Positions 16,607 through 24,893 of a DNA stretch of 64,000 nt are shown here, piece by piece. Both the position numbers and the translations under genes were made by a program. This DNA is from Effrenium voratum (Eukaryota > Sar > Dinophyceae > Suessiales > Symbiodiniaceae), in NCBI GenBank assembly GCA_963377175.1, contig CAUJNA010002713.1:186001-250000 (forward strand). The letters are read 5' to 3'. The notes beneath the pieces are model-generated. The model was not told the DNA's origin. It made no database searches and saw nothing but the letters and a program-made list of their open reading frames with translations. Within the stretch, counting starts at the first letter, position 1, and every line of letters starts with the position of its first letter.

Positions 16607-17436
16607 ATGAACTTTCGGAAAATATATATTGATACACGGCATAGAAATTTAAATGACAGTGTAAGCACTTCTGACTTTGTTATAGATTTACCAGAAACAC
16701 AAGAAACAGGAGCAAATACAAAACTATACGTCCACGAAGTATCACTACCTAATACTATTTATCCTATTGAAGAAAATGTAAATAATAGATTATATTTAAC
16801 ATTAGGAGGAATATTAACAGGAGCGCCAGTATATTATTTTATTGTAGCACCAGATAAAGGTAGTTATGTAGGAAGTGAATTAGCAATCGAATTACAAAAT
16901 AAATTGAATACTGCTACTAATGGAACTGATGGAAATAGTGACTTTTTTAGTTGTAGTTATTCATTAAAAACAAATACTATAACTATAACTGTTAATTATG
17001 TTTCTTACTTTTTCGTAATTCATACAGATAAAGAATTGCAAACTACGGTTTTAACATTGATTATGACAGAAGCCACACAATGTCTATTAACAATGTTTTA
17101 GGAAACACTGTTGAAAAAAACAATTTTGCGCCTGACCCTTTCGTTAGTGGTTTTGTTAATTTACTACCAATGAAAAATATTTACTTAACCAGTGATAGTT
17201 TAACTAATGGAAACCAATTAGCACCTTATGGAGTTGCCCGTGTATTAAAGAAAATTCCTATTACTGCTGGATTTGGTAATGTAATCTATGATAATGAGAT
17301 TTTAATGAATGACGCTAATGATGTTTCAATGAGACATTTGAGACGCTTACATTTTAAATATGTTGATGCTTATGGAAAAACTGTAGATTTACACGGGGCA
17401 GACTCGTCCTTCTCCCTTACCTTTGTTGAGGGTTGA
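16607..17436 (+). CDS. Penton (minor capsid) protein, one frame break
   Basis: Vertex protein expected to form a single jelly roll, about 276 residues once joined. The start MNFRKIYIDTRHRNLND with SDFVIDLPE is the typical opening of Polinton/virophage pentons, followed by KLYVHEVSLPNTIYPIEE. A strand-rich middle runs to residue 143. One A is missing at the run 17040-17042, after which the second frame reads NYGFNIDYDRSH and MSINNVLGNTVEKNN, matching the conserved SINxxLG segment. The C-terminal strands NIYLTSDSLTNGNQLAP, VLKKIPITAGFGNVIYD and YGKTVDLHGADSSFSLTF are also family-like. With the capsid protein it is enough to build a virion. A late-type motif lies just upstream. Confidence 0.87.
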
Positions 17437-17486
17437 AAAGCATATATTAAATATTTTAATATAAATATTTATTATATACTAATTAT

Positions 17487-18062
17487 ATGGTTAAAAATAC
17501 TCAAATTATAGACGTAGGCAGTGAAAATAATGAAGCACCTAAAGAAGTAGAAGAAATTAAAGAAGAACCTATTATTAAGGAAGAAAGTAAAGAAGTAGAA
17601 ACTAATAATATTCTAAATGAAGAAGAGAATAAAGTAGAAGAAGAAGAAGGAGAACGCGAACCAAAACAAGAATTAAAATCTAAAACATACTCAACTGAAA
17701 AAGTGGAGTGTCCAAAGTGTAAAACATATTTAACAAAATACACTTTCAAATATCGTCATAACTGTAATGGAATACCAGTTAAAAAAGAACCAGACCCTAA
17801 CAAAGTTGTCCGTAGAAAAATTATGCATCCTGCACAAGTAGAAGAATTTAAAGAAGATGTATATGAAAAAGTTAAAGATAATATTCCAAAAGTGGATGAA
17901 CAAGAAATAGAAAGAAGAGTTGAAGAACGATTGAAAAAACATTTAGAAACAACTGCTAATAAAGTATTTGAAACTGCAAAAGACCGTTACAATAATATCA
18001 AAATGGAACGAGATAATAAAAATAAACAGAAAATCAATAATTTAGCTAATAAAGGTATTTGA
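17487..18062 (+). CDS. Acidic-to-basic zinc-finger protein, 191 residues
   Basis: Not recognised. Residues 10-60 are almost entirely acidic (EEIKEEPIIKEESKEVETN). One zinc knuckle follows near residues 73-91 (CPKCKTYLTKYTFKYRHNC, C2HC). The rest is a long charged helix with IERRVEERLKKHLETTANKV. The acidic tail, finger and coiled coil suggest an oligomeric nucleic-acid binding virion or assembly protein. A CTAATTAT sequence just before the ATG may be a weakened late motif. It starts the rightward row of four genes after the penton. Confidence 0.6.
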   Translation: MVKNTQIIDVGSENNEAPKEVEEIKEEPIIKEESKEVETNNILNEEENKVEEEEGEREPKQELKSKTYSTEKVECPKCKTYLTKYTFKYRHNCNGIPVKKEPDPNKVVRRKIMHPAQVEEFKEDVYEKVKDNIPKVDEQEIERRVEERLKKHLETTANKVFETAKDRYNNIKMERDNKNKQKINNLANKGI

Positions 18063-18077
18063 TAAATATATTTATAA

Positions 18078-18087
18078 TCTAATTATT
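18078..18087 (+). promoter_or_regulatory. Late-type promoter motif (TCTAATTATT)
   Basis: TCTAATTATT 8 nt before the ATG at 18096. The context TATAATCTAATTATT is repeated exactly at 18582-18596 before the next gene. Confidence 0.6.
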
Positions 18088-18095
18088 ATTATATA

Positions 18096-18560
18096 ATGAT
18101 TATTGATAAGAAACAATTGTTTATGCGTCGTAGAGAAATTTATGACAATGTTGTAAAGAGAATAACAGAACCGCAAACTAAAGATAAACCACATATCAGT
18201 GATGTTATTGATAAAAAAGCAGTTTTTGAAACAAACAAACCAAAAAAGAAGAGTAAATATAAATCAACTCAACATTACTATTATGAAGGAGACAACAAGG
18301 CACATCAACCTAATTATACATATTTGAAAGAATTACAAGAACAATTAGAATATCATAGCGCTAAAAAAGATTATGCTGTATTTCAAACTAAAAGAAGATA
18401 TATGGATGAAGCACAGGCGTATTTTAATGAAATCCAAAGGTTGGAAGGTGAAAAATTGAGACATCATCCATCAAGTGAAACAGGTAAATCCTATTCAGAA
18501 ATTATTAAGAAAAAGAAAGGAATAATCAACCAATTAAGAAAGGATTTTGACTTTGAATAA
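18096..18560 (+). CDS. Hypothetical basic virion-like protein with shared N-terminal module, 154 residues
   Basis: Not recognised. Residues 11-42 read RRREIYDNVVKRI and HISDVIDKKAVF, matching in order the next gene (RPSYNELIKEI, IRDVIDRNAYYF) and in part the gene at 19735 (RPTYDEMLKQAI). A lysine-rich patch and a tyrosine-rich patch (KPKKKSKYKSTQHYYYEG) follow. The C-terminal 80 residues are a long charged helix. The shared module in consecutive late genes suggests a common docking or sorting sequence to the same partner, perhaps the capsid. The protein is highly basic. Confidence 0.6.
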   Translation: MIIDKKQLFMRRREIYDNVVKRITEPQTKDKPHISDVIDKKAVFETNKPKKKSKYKSTQHYYYEGDNKAHQPNYTYLKELQEQLEYHSAKKDYAVFQTKRRYMDEAQAYFNEIQRLEGEKLRHHPSSETGKSYSEIIKKKKGIINQLRKDFDFE

Positions 18561-18563
18561 ATT

Positions 18564-18593
18564 AATTAGATTAATATTTTTTATAATCTAATT
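18564..18593 (+). terminator. Hairpin whose 3' arm is the next promoter
   Basis: AATTAGATTA (18564-18573) pairs perfectly with TAATCTAATT (18584-18593). It follows the stop at 18558-18560 by three bases, and its right arm is the TCTAATT motif (18587-18596) of the gene starting at 18608. Confidence 0.6.
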
Positions 18594-18596
18594 ATT
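18587..18596 (+). promoter_or_regulatory. Late-type promoter motif (TCTAATTATT)
   Basis: TCTAATTATT 11 nt before the ATG at 18608, overlapping the hairpin at the end of the previous gene. Confidence 0.6.
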
Positions 18597-18607
18597 TTCA
18601 TATAATA

Positions 18608-19700
18608 ATGAGATTAGACAATGTGCAGATGAAAACGCTAAAATCACAATTAACATTAAGACCGTCTTATAATGAACTCATCAAGGAAATTACAAAGGAA
18701 GAGTATAAAAATAAGAATATAAGAGATGTAATAGACAGAAACGCTTATTATTTTCGTGATAGTCCATTAGGAACAGTTTATGATAATAATACCGTAGATT
18801 TGAGACAACAACACTTTCAAAAAATGTTAGAACAAACCTAAACCAGTCGAACAGTTTGATGTTGCAAAGGACGATGAAATAGATGATTTAAGAGACGGAG
18901 CGATACAAACACTAAGCGCTACAATGGACGATGCCGAGGAACAACACGAACAACAAATCAGTCAAATGTCAGAAGATGTTAGACGACAATTTTTAGATGA
19001 TTTACACGAAAGGGCACGTGTAGCCACAGATTGGAGAAAAACCAAATATGATACACCATCAGAGGTACAATCAATGGCAACTGCTAAATCAAGCGATGAT
19101 GACTTACCACCATTGGAAGATTTACAGCCAAAAAGAGTTTCAAATTTACAAAAAGCAAGAGCAAGATTGAAATTGAAGCGATTTATTGATGAAGATAAAT
19201 ACAGTCCTGAACCAAAAAGAGTTTCAAATTTACAAATAGCAAGAGCAAGATTGGAATTGAAACGATTAAATGACGAAGAAAAAAACAGTCCTGAATTAAT
19301 AGAAATTAAAGAAGCAGGAAAAAGAAGAGAGCAAAAAATGGACAACGCTGACAGCTCATCCACAGTCCCACAAAGACAAACAAGAACACATAAGGAAACC
19401 ATTGACTATTCAACTGATATAAACCATTGGAAAGGAAGCACAGTAAAAGAATAAGACATATTATTTCAATTATATTTAAGAGGAGCAGGACTTACTGAAG
19501 AACAGGAACAACAATATTCAAACACAAAGAAAAAAGGTAAAGGTAAAAAAGAAACCGGTATAACTTATTTAGTTGGACTGGTGGAGAAACTTATAAACAG
19601 TGGAAAATGGACAACAGAAGTAAATGATGAATTGTTAAGAAAAAGAATGAAAGACTGGAGAGATATGAAAGGAAAAGGTAAAGCAACAAAGGAAAAATAG
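18608..19700 (+). CDS. Hypothetical virion-like protein with tandem repeat (one frame break and one in-frame stop)
   Basis: Three pieces appear to be one gene. The first (18608-18841) has the shared N-terminal module RPSYNELIKEI and IRDVIDRNAYYF. An extra A in the run 18834-18836 shifts the frame; the second piece continues with PKPVEQFDVAKDDEIDD through 19454. It contains a tandem 28-residue repeat (KRVSNLQKARARLKLKR and KRVSNLQIARARLELKR). A TAA at 19452-19454 interrupts, but the same frame stays open for 81 more codons (DILFQLYLRGAGLTEEQ, a KKKGKGKKE patch, GKWTTEVNDELLRKR) to a TAG at 19698. That tail looks coding but has no early ATG. Whether it is a lost end, a readthrough tail or a separate product is open. 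The family is not recognised; late-type promoter. Confidence 0.6.
19128..19295 (+). repeat. Two 84-bp tandem units inside the coding region
   Basis: Units 19128-19211 and 19212-19295 share CCAAAAAGAGTTTCAAATTT and most following bases. The unit length is a multiple of three, so the duplicated 28-residue basic helix stays in frame. Confidence 0.85.
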
Positions 19701-19734
19701 ATCATTTTACATAATTTATCAATAATTATATAAA

Positions 19735-20646
19735 ATGATTAACAACCTCAAACACGAGTTAAGGAAACGCCCTACGTATGATGAAATGCTTAAACAAGCA
19801 ATCACAAGCAAACTAAAAACAACAGTTATATTGAAGAAATACAAGAAAGATATGTTATTGAATAATTTTGATTTTGATAACATGGATTTGATGAATTATA
19901 AAAATAAAGAAAGATATATGAATGCAGAAGTTATGATGGCAGACAAGGCAACACAAACGCTTAACAAAGAGAACAAGGCAACACAAACAGACCTTCCAAA
20001 TGATAAGGCGACACAAACTTATAATTTTGATGATGAGACAAAACTATTAGGTGGGTCTTCAACGAGTTTCAAAAGCAAATTTATAACTAAGGCTGAAGCA
20101 GAAGCAGAAGCATTTACATATGACCCTGATTTATATGATGATGACGATGATGATGATGATGATGATGATAAAAAAGATGATGACATTGATAAATATAGAA
20201 AGAAATTATTTATGTTGATGAGGATTATAGAAATTATGATGAGGTCGGGTTTTAGTATAGGTCAAATAGTAGCACATTTAACATATCACACTACAATAAC
20301 CACAATTCAAATTTCAGAGTTATTAGTTAATTTAACAATGAATTCATTAGTATCGTCTTATGATATAGCAAGTGCCATAATGAATTGGTTGAATACAAAT
20401 GTTAGTGAAGAAGTTGAGTTAAACACTTCGCCCCCTGTTAGTGATCATAGTTCTCCGCCTATCACTGTTAATAGTTCTTCAACGCATACTGTTAATTCAT
20501 CATCCTCAGAAGAAAATCCTAATTATGAAATAGCACCTCCTACTGATATGCCTATTCCTACCGGTGTGGATGGGGACGAGTCTGAAAGTGAAAATGATGA
20601 AACTGAAAACCAAAATATTAACCCTACAAAAACAAAAACTACTTAA
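19735..20646 (+). CDS. Virion-like protein with three TQT dynein-light-chain-type motifs
   Basis: The family is not recognised; 303 residues. The N-terminus LRKRPTYDEMLKQAI matches the module of the preceding genes. KATQT occurs three times, at residues 71-75, 81-85 and 91-95, exactly ten residues apart. K-x-T-Q-T is the classic LC8 dynein light chain binding motif, and tandem spaced copies are how natural multivalent partners bind it. A run of eleven Asp (about 134-144) follows. Residues about 155-220 are hydrophobic and helix-prone (MLMRIIEIMMRSGFSIGQIV, then ISELLVNLTMNSLVSSYD), possibly membrane-active. The C-terminal 80 residues are Ser/Pro/Glu-rich and disordered. The layout suggests a minor virion protein that could link particles to host dynein and membranes; that role is inference. 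Confidence 0.65.
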   Translation: MINNLKHELRKRPTYDEMLKQAITSKLKTTVILKKYKKDMLLNNFDFDNMDLMNYKNKERYMNAEVMMADKATQTLNKENKATQTDLPNDKATQTYNFDDETKLLGGSSTSFKSKFITKAEAEAEAFTYDPDLYDDDDDDDDDDDKKDDDIDKYRKKLFMLMRIIEIMMRSGFSIGQIVAHLTYHTTITTIQISELLVNLTMNSLVSSYDIASAIMNWLNTNVSEEVELNTSPPVSDHSSPPITVNSSSTHTVNSSSSEENPNYEIAPPTDMPIPTGVDGDESESENDETENQNINPTKTKTT

Positions 20647-20654
20647 AGAAAAAA
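20642..20654 (+). promoter_or_regulatory. Early-type promoter motif (CTTAAAGAAAAAA)
   Basis: CTTAAAGAAAAAA ends 22 nt before the ATG at 20677 and overlaps the stop codon of the preceding gene. The following TACCTTATAATAGTAAGAG resembles the polymerase leader. Confidence 0.65.
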
Positions 20655-20676
20655 TACCTTATAATAGTAAGAGAAA

Positions 20677-21333
20677 ATGACACTGTTTAATTATAGTAAT
20701 TGTCATTGTAAAAAAATAAGGTGTGAAAATGTAGTGGCAATAGCGAACATTTTGCCTGTTAATGTGTGTAATATTATTGATGATTATAGTAAAATGGATT
20801 GTTTTAAATGCCGTTGTTTAAAATTAAAAGAGAAGGATTTTATGAAAGATAGAGATTTACCAGAAGAAGGGTTGGAGAAAGCAGAATTACAATTATTGTT
20901 TTTCAAACAGTCGTTTAATAACTACATTACACAAATGACTGGACAACATTATGATGACAAGCAGTATAGAAGAAAAATTGACAACATATTTGACAAATTA
21001 GCAGTAAAAGAAAGGTTTAAAAATAGGAAAATGTATTATCAAGCAATGAAATCATACTGTAAAAATAACAGCCCCGAAGTTAGTTTAATTTTACGAAAAT
21101 GTATTAAAATTGAACCATTATCATTTATGAAAAATGATGATTTTAACTTTCCTAACCTAAACAGCTGGTGGTCATATAGAAATAACAATTATAATATGAG
21201 ACATATTCTTAGCGATTTAATTGAAATTTACACTGACCAATTAATAGAAGGTTATGAACATTACTGTTGTGGGTATAGTATGAGTTGTTATAGTGCTTGT
21301 ATCGCTGGTGAGATTGAATACGGGACAAATTAA
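20677..21333 (+). CDS. Cysteine-rich protein of unknown function, 218 residues
   Basis: Not recognised. The N-terminus has CHCKKIRC (residues 9-16) and CFKCRCLKL (about 42-50), likely one or two metal sites. A helical middle (ELQLLFFKQSFNNYITQMTG) and basic segment (DKLAVKERFKNRKMYYQAMK) follow, and the end holds another cluster, YEHYCCGYSMSCYSACIAGE. It does not show the His-Asp-Cys pattern of adenain-like proteases. Unlike its late-type neighbours it has an early-type promoter, so it is probably expressed with the polymerase. It is the last gene, ending just before the right terminal repeat. Confidence 0.65.
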   Translation: MTLFNYSNCHCKKIRCENVVAIANILPVNVCNIIDDYSKMDCFKCRCLKLKEKDFMKDRDLPEEGLEKAELQLLFFKQSFNNYITQMTGQHYDDKQYRRKIDNIFDKLAVKERFKNRKMYYQAMKSYCKNNSPEVSLILRKCIKIEPLSFMKNDDFNFPNLNSWWSYRNNNYNMRHILSDLIEIYTDQLIEGYEHYCCGYSMSCYSACIAGEIEYGTN

Positions 21334-21337
21334 CTGC

Positions 21338-21613
21338 TGTTTATTAATATTATAATCTTATAATATGATTAAACACTTCTATCCCCCAGAAAGCCGTAAA
21401 ATGGTCTGAAACCTGAACCTGGAAAATGATGAACTCTTAGACTGTTATTAAATGAAAAAAATGTAAAAAACATGTTGAGAAATTTTAGGAAAATTCCCCA
21501 CAATCAACCTTGGTGTTTTGAACAAAATGGTTTGCTTGTTGAAAACTGACCCTGAACCCTGAAGCCCTGAACTGAAAATACCCTACCCTAGAATCAATAT
21601 TTTACTAATTTTT
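21338..21613 (-). repeat. Right terminal inverted repeat
   Basis: Reverse complement of 748-1021, closest in the outer 130 bases. The outer end reads ACTAATTTTT, followed by the target duplication. The inner end carries a small hairpin at 21348-21365. Confidence 0.92.
21348..21365 (+). terminator. Small hairpin at the inner edge of the right terminal repeat
   Basis: TATTATAA (21348-21355) and TTATAATA (21358-21365) pair perfectly around TC, 14 nt after the stop of the last gene. A 3'-end signal is plausible. Confidence 0.45.
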
Positions 21614-21619
21614 AGGGGA
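21614..21619. repeat. Target-site duplication, right copy (AGGGGA)
   Basis: Matches 742-747 exactly and follows the last base of the right terminal repeat. Confidence 0.7.
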
Positions 21620-24600
21620 CCCCCCAAAAATGGCGGTGGTCCTTGTGGTTTCCCTTTTGGCAAAACAATGCACGAGACTTCCACAAATCTGAAACAAGAA
21701 ATGGAAGGATCCACAGCACAGCTCGTTTCAATTTCAGGTGAGCGCCATTGAATGGGCACTGCTGAACTTCTGAACCTGCTCATATGTTTGTGGGAAGTAT
21801 GGCTGTCTAACCTCTAGCTGGACATCCTCTCACATAATTGTTTGTGTTAACGTTCATAATTAAGCCCTAACATGCACCTATACCAGTGCCATTTAAAAAG
21901 CCACCGCAGGTAATCCCTGAAGAAACTGGCGTGGTCTAGATCTTCCCTCGATCTAGCAGGTTCTGTGACCCCTGTCTTCACTCCAACCCCTTTTGCAAAG
22001 GAGCAGGTCTAGTTTTTGCAACCTGTTTCTTGGAGGGTCATACCAGCGGGGTGGTTGCAAACTAGCCCCTTGCAACCTGCAACCTGCAACCTGCCACCAC
22101 CTACAGTTCTTTGAGTTTTTGGGCCTGCCAAATCGTCTCTTCGGCAACAGCTTTTCATGGATGCCAACCCCTCAGTGCCCAACACTGCAAGGCATGTAGC
22201 GAACCCAAGCTCCAAAGTAGGTCAGGCATTCTTTAAACTAAAGCAACACAAACTCCGGCAGCCTCCCCTTCCTCCCCGTCCAAGCGCAAACTGTTTTCCG
22301 CTCAAGCGGAAAATCACCTGAGGTCATCTGCGCTGCCGGGTGCAGCACGGGAAAACTCCTTAAGACTCCTGTTCCGACGTGCAAGGCTGTACTTGAGGCA
22401 ACGCAATACTGACACGCTCCCAGCCATTGCTTCCGCATCTTGCGCTCAAAAGCGGCAGGTGGCACAGAACAAAGCAAACGTCTGCCGGTCGAGCCAACCA
22501 ATCACCACGAGCACGTGTTGAGTGAAATGCTCACTTGCCCAAAGGACACGCAAAAACAAGGTTGCAATTCTCCTTGGAAACCTACACATCAACTGAGCTT
22601 CCCGCATTCATTCCAAAAATCATGGCATTGCGGCAGGGACGACCTTTACCACACCTCCAGTGGCCAGATTGACTTGTTGTTGTGGCTAGTGGTTAAAGAT
22701 CCAACACCGAATACGTGGAACAATTCACGTGCTGGTTTGGCAATCTCCTTTACCTATCCACCGGAAGGAAGCTGTTCCATCCACGTTCACCCCGGTGTTT
22801 TGTCGTGTTTCTGCCGTTCTGGTGCCACCGGCACTGCCGGAAGCAACAGCTGTAGGCTCTGCAATTCTCTGTACCCTTTGCGTGCCTCTTGGGCGGAAGG
22901 CCGCCAATTCGAAGGAATTTTTGCTGGGTGTCTCGTCAAGCGTGTTAGGAAAGATGGATCAAGTACGAGGAGTCTGGACAAGACATGACAAATGTCAGGT
23001 GTACAAAAGTTGGAAAGTCAGAAAACAAGACAGTGATGAGGTGTCAAATAGGGGATGCTGGAAAACTGACAAGTTATCAGGTGCCGAATGAGATACGTTG
23101 GAGAAACACGGCACTGGTCAATCCCAATATAGCGTCTTTTGGGTCAAGGAAACCAGCAGGAACACGTCATAGGAGTCCTATCTTTGTGGACCAAACACAG
23201 ACGGGCTCCTGTCATTCTTCGCAGGGGTGGGGTGAGATTGCGCGATTGGGGAAAATCAGCACTCAACATTTGACGCCCCGCTACGTCCCTGCGTCGACAG
23301 GTTAAATGGTCGACTGGCTTTCACCAAAAGCTCACTTGCAACCAACAACGCTGAAAAGAACTGGCGAACTTTTTTGTGGGGCCTTGACTGACACAGGGGT
23401 CGTGATATTTCGCACCAGACGTTACCATGCAAGTGCCCAAACAAAGTGAACCAAACAGAGGCCCACCAGGCCATGAATGAGCCCAGATTGGTTGCGAGTG
23501 ACAGCTCGGCCTTTTAAGGACCTTGAACTTCGGCCCTCGGGGGGATGAGCTCCTTGCCCGTCTGCATCCAGAGCATCCTCTGCGCAAAGAAACTCGGAGG
23601 ACAGAACGGAACAATTCATCAATAGAAGGAAATGAATGGCTTCCCTTTGGTTTCCCATACCAGGCAAAAAAGGGAACATGGAGAACTCAAGGGTTCGAAA
23701 TCCCCCCCCAATTCCAGTTGTTAAAGGGAACTGATGGGCATGTTTTTCCGTTTTGGAAATGCAGGGACATGGGAAACACCTGTACCAACCACTAGAAATT
23801 CAGGTTTTCAGGGCCGCCTTCCATACAAAAGAGAGGAAACCAACTCGCAAACCAGTGCAAATGTCAAAGAGCTGTCTTAGAGAGCATTTCCACGGGAGAA
23901 ACAGAATTTGCACCTTTGTTTGGCTGCCTTGTTTTCAAGAGGGACGTAAAACCCCTCCAAACAACGAAAAAAACACGCAATTACCACGTGTGTGACGTGA
24001 GCACAGAATTTGCAGCTTTGTTTGGGCTGCTTTTATTTAGAGGGACGTAAAACCTCTCCAAGCAACGAAAACATTTGCACTTACCACGTGCCTGACGCGT
24101 CTGGGCAGACCCGCCAAGTTTTCAGGGGGCTCAGTTCTCCAGAGTCTACTCTACCGGCATCTTGAACTCCGAAGCCCCGTAAGGGTGTGATGCACAGAAG
24201 GACCGGAAGTCAAAAAGTAACCAAACTCACTAAAAAGGGCTTCCCACATGGTTTGTCCATGAACTCCGGGAGTAAGTAGCCGCCAAAGCGTCAGACAGGC
24301 GTAGCCCATGTAGAAGAGGATGATGGCATAGATGCATTGGAGCCCGAAGTTGATCCAGCAAAGCATGCAGGTGCCGACGGTCTGACGTGAAACAATTGAT
24401 GACAAACACAAGTGCCAACCCCCCCTGAAAATTTACATGGAAGCAACTATAAGGGCTTTTAAAGGCTTCCATCTCAATGTGCAGGAGAGTTCAACAACCA
24501 GCTTGGAGACAAACTGACATAGACCCAAAGGTGGTTGCCCCTTAAAGTCTGGGGAGAGTTTTCGAACCACTTCCTTGAAGGGAGTCCCTAGCTTCATTCC

Positions 24601-24893
24601 CAAGACCAATGGTCATTTCTACTGAGCACCGGGCTATCCCATGAAACACATTTATCAACTACAGGCCCGCTCAAAGATTCTTGGCCCACATCTACGCCAC
24701 CTCGAAACAATATGTTCTGATTCTTTCTATATTCTCACTTCCTGAGTGGGTTGGCAAAAAAAGGCATCATGTTTTTACCCACCAAAATGGTCCAAACCCA
24801 GAAGTCGCTGAAGTCCGAAACGGGACTCAGATGGTCAGTTTCAGCCTACCACATCTTTAAACCGGTTAGGACACTGAGGAAACCTCAGGTATG
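21620..24893. other. Host sequence without a recognisable gene
   Basis: Open frames on both strands overlap each other and contain no domain that I recognise. A short GCAACCTGC run (about 22074-22094) is a small tandem repeat. Two similar blocks near 23900 and 24000 (AGAATTTGCA, GAGGGACGTAAAAC, ACCACGTG) form an imperfect duplication of about 110 bp. A CACTTCCTGAGT-type short repeat lies at 24734-24826. Confidence 0.5.
24734..24826. repeat. Short inverted-repeat element, TCACTTCCTGAGT family
   Basis: Begins CTCACTTCCTGAGTGGG and contains the family-typical ACCAAAATGG and GAAGTC segments. The right end (GGGACTCAG) is degenerate. Better copies lie at 54910-55015 and 63512-63612. Confidence 0.55.

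Larger units (their letters stand above)
748..21613. mobile_element. Complete Maverick/Polinton-type (mavirus-like) endogenous viral element
   Basis: An AT-rich block of about 20.9 kb sits in a balanced-composition host. It has terminal inverted repeats of about 275 bp and a 6-bp target duplication. Inside are a protein-primed family B polymerase, RVE-type integrase, A32/FtsK-like packaging ATPase, double-jelly-roll capsid protein and penton protein, which together define Polintons and the related mavirus group. Extra cargo includes a C5 methyltransferase, GIY-YIG nuclease, lipase-like protein and S74-ended fibre. No adenain-like protease was found. Integrase, ATPase core, capsid and lipase genes are open, whereas polymerase, fibre and penton carry single-base frame breaks in A/T runs. 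The element therefore looks recent and possibly functional if these are sequencing errors. The TCTA promoter core and palindromic 3' ends recall virophages and giant viruses. Confidence 0.93.

Noticed and set aside
20677..21333. Adenain-like protease candidate
   Set aside because: Cysteines are clustered as metal sites and no His-acid-Cys order typical of the family is visible.
22440..22988. 182-codon plus-strand frame in the host flank
   Set aside because: Overlaps several similar-length frames on both strands; composition follows the host background and no motif is recognisable.
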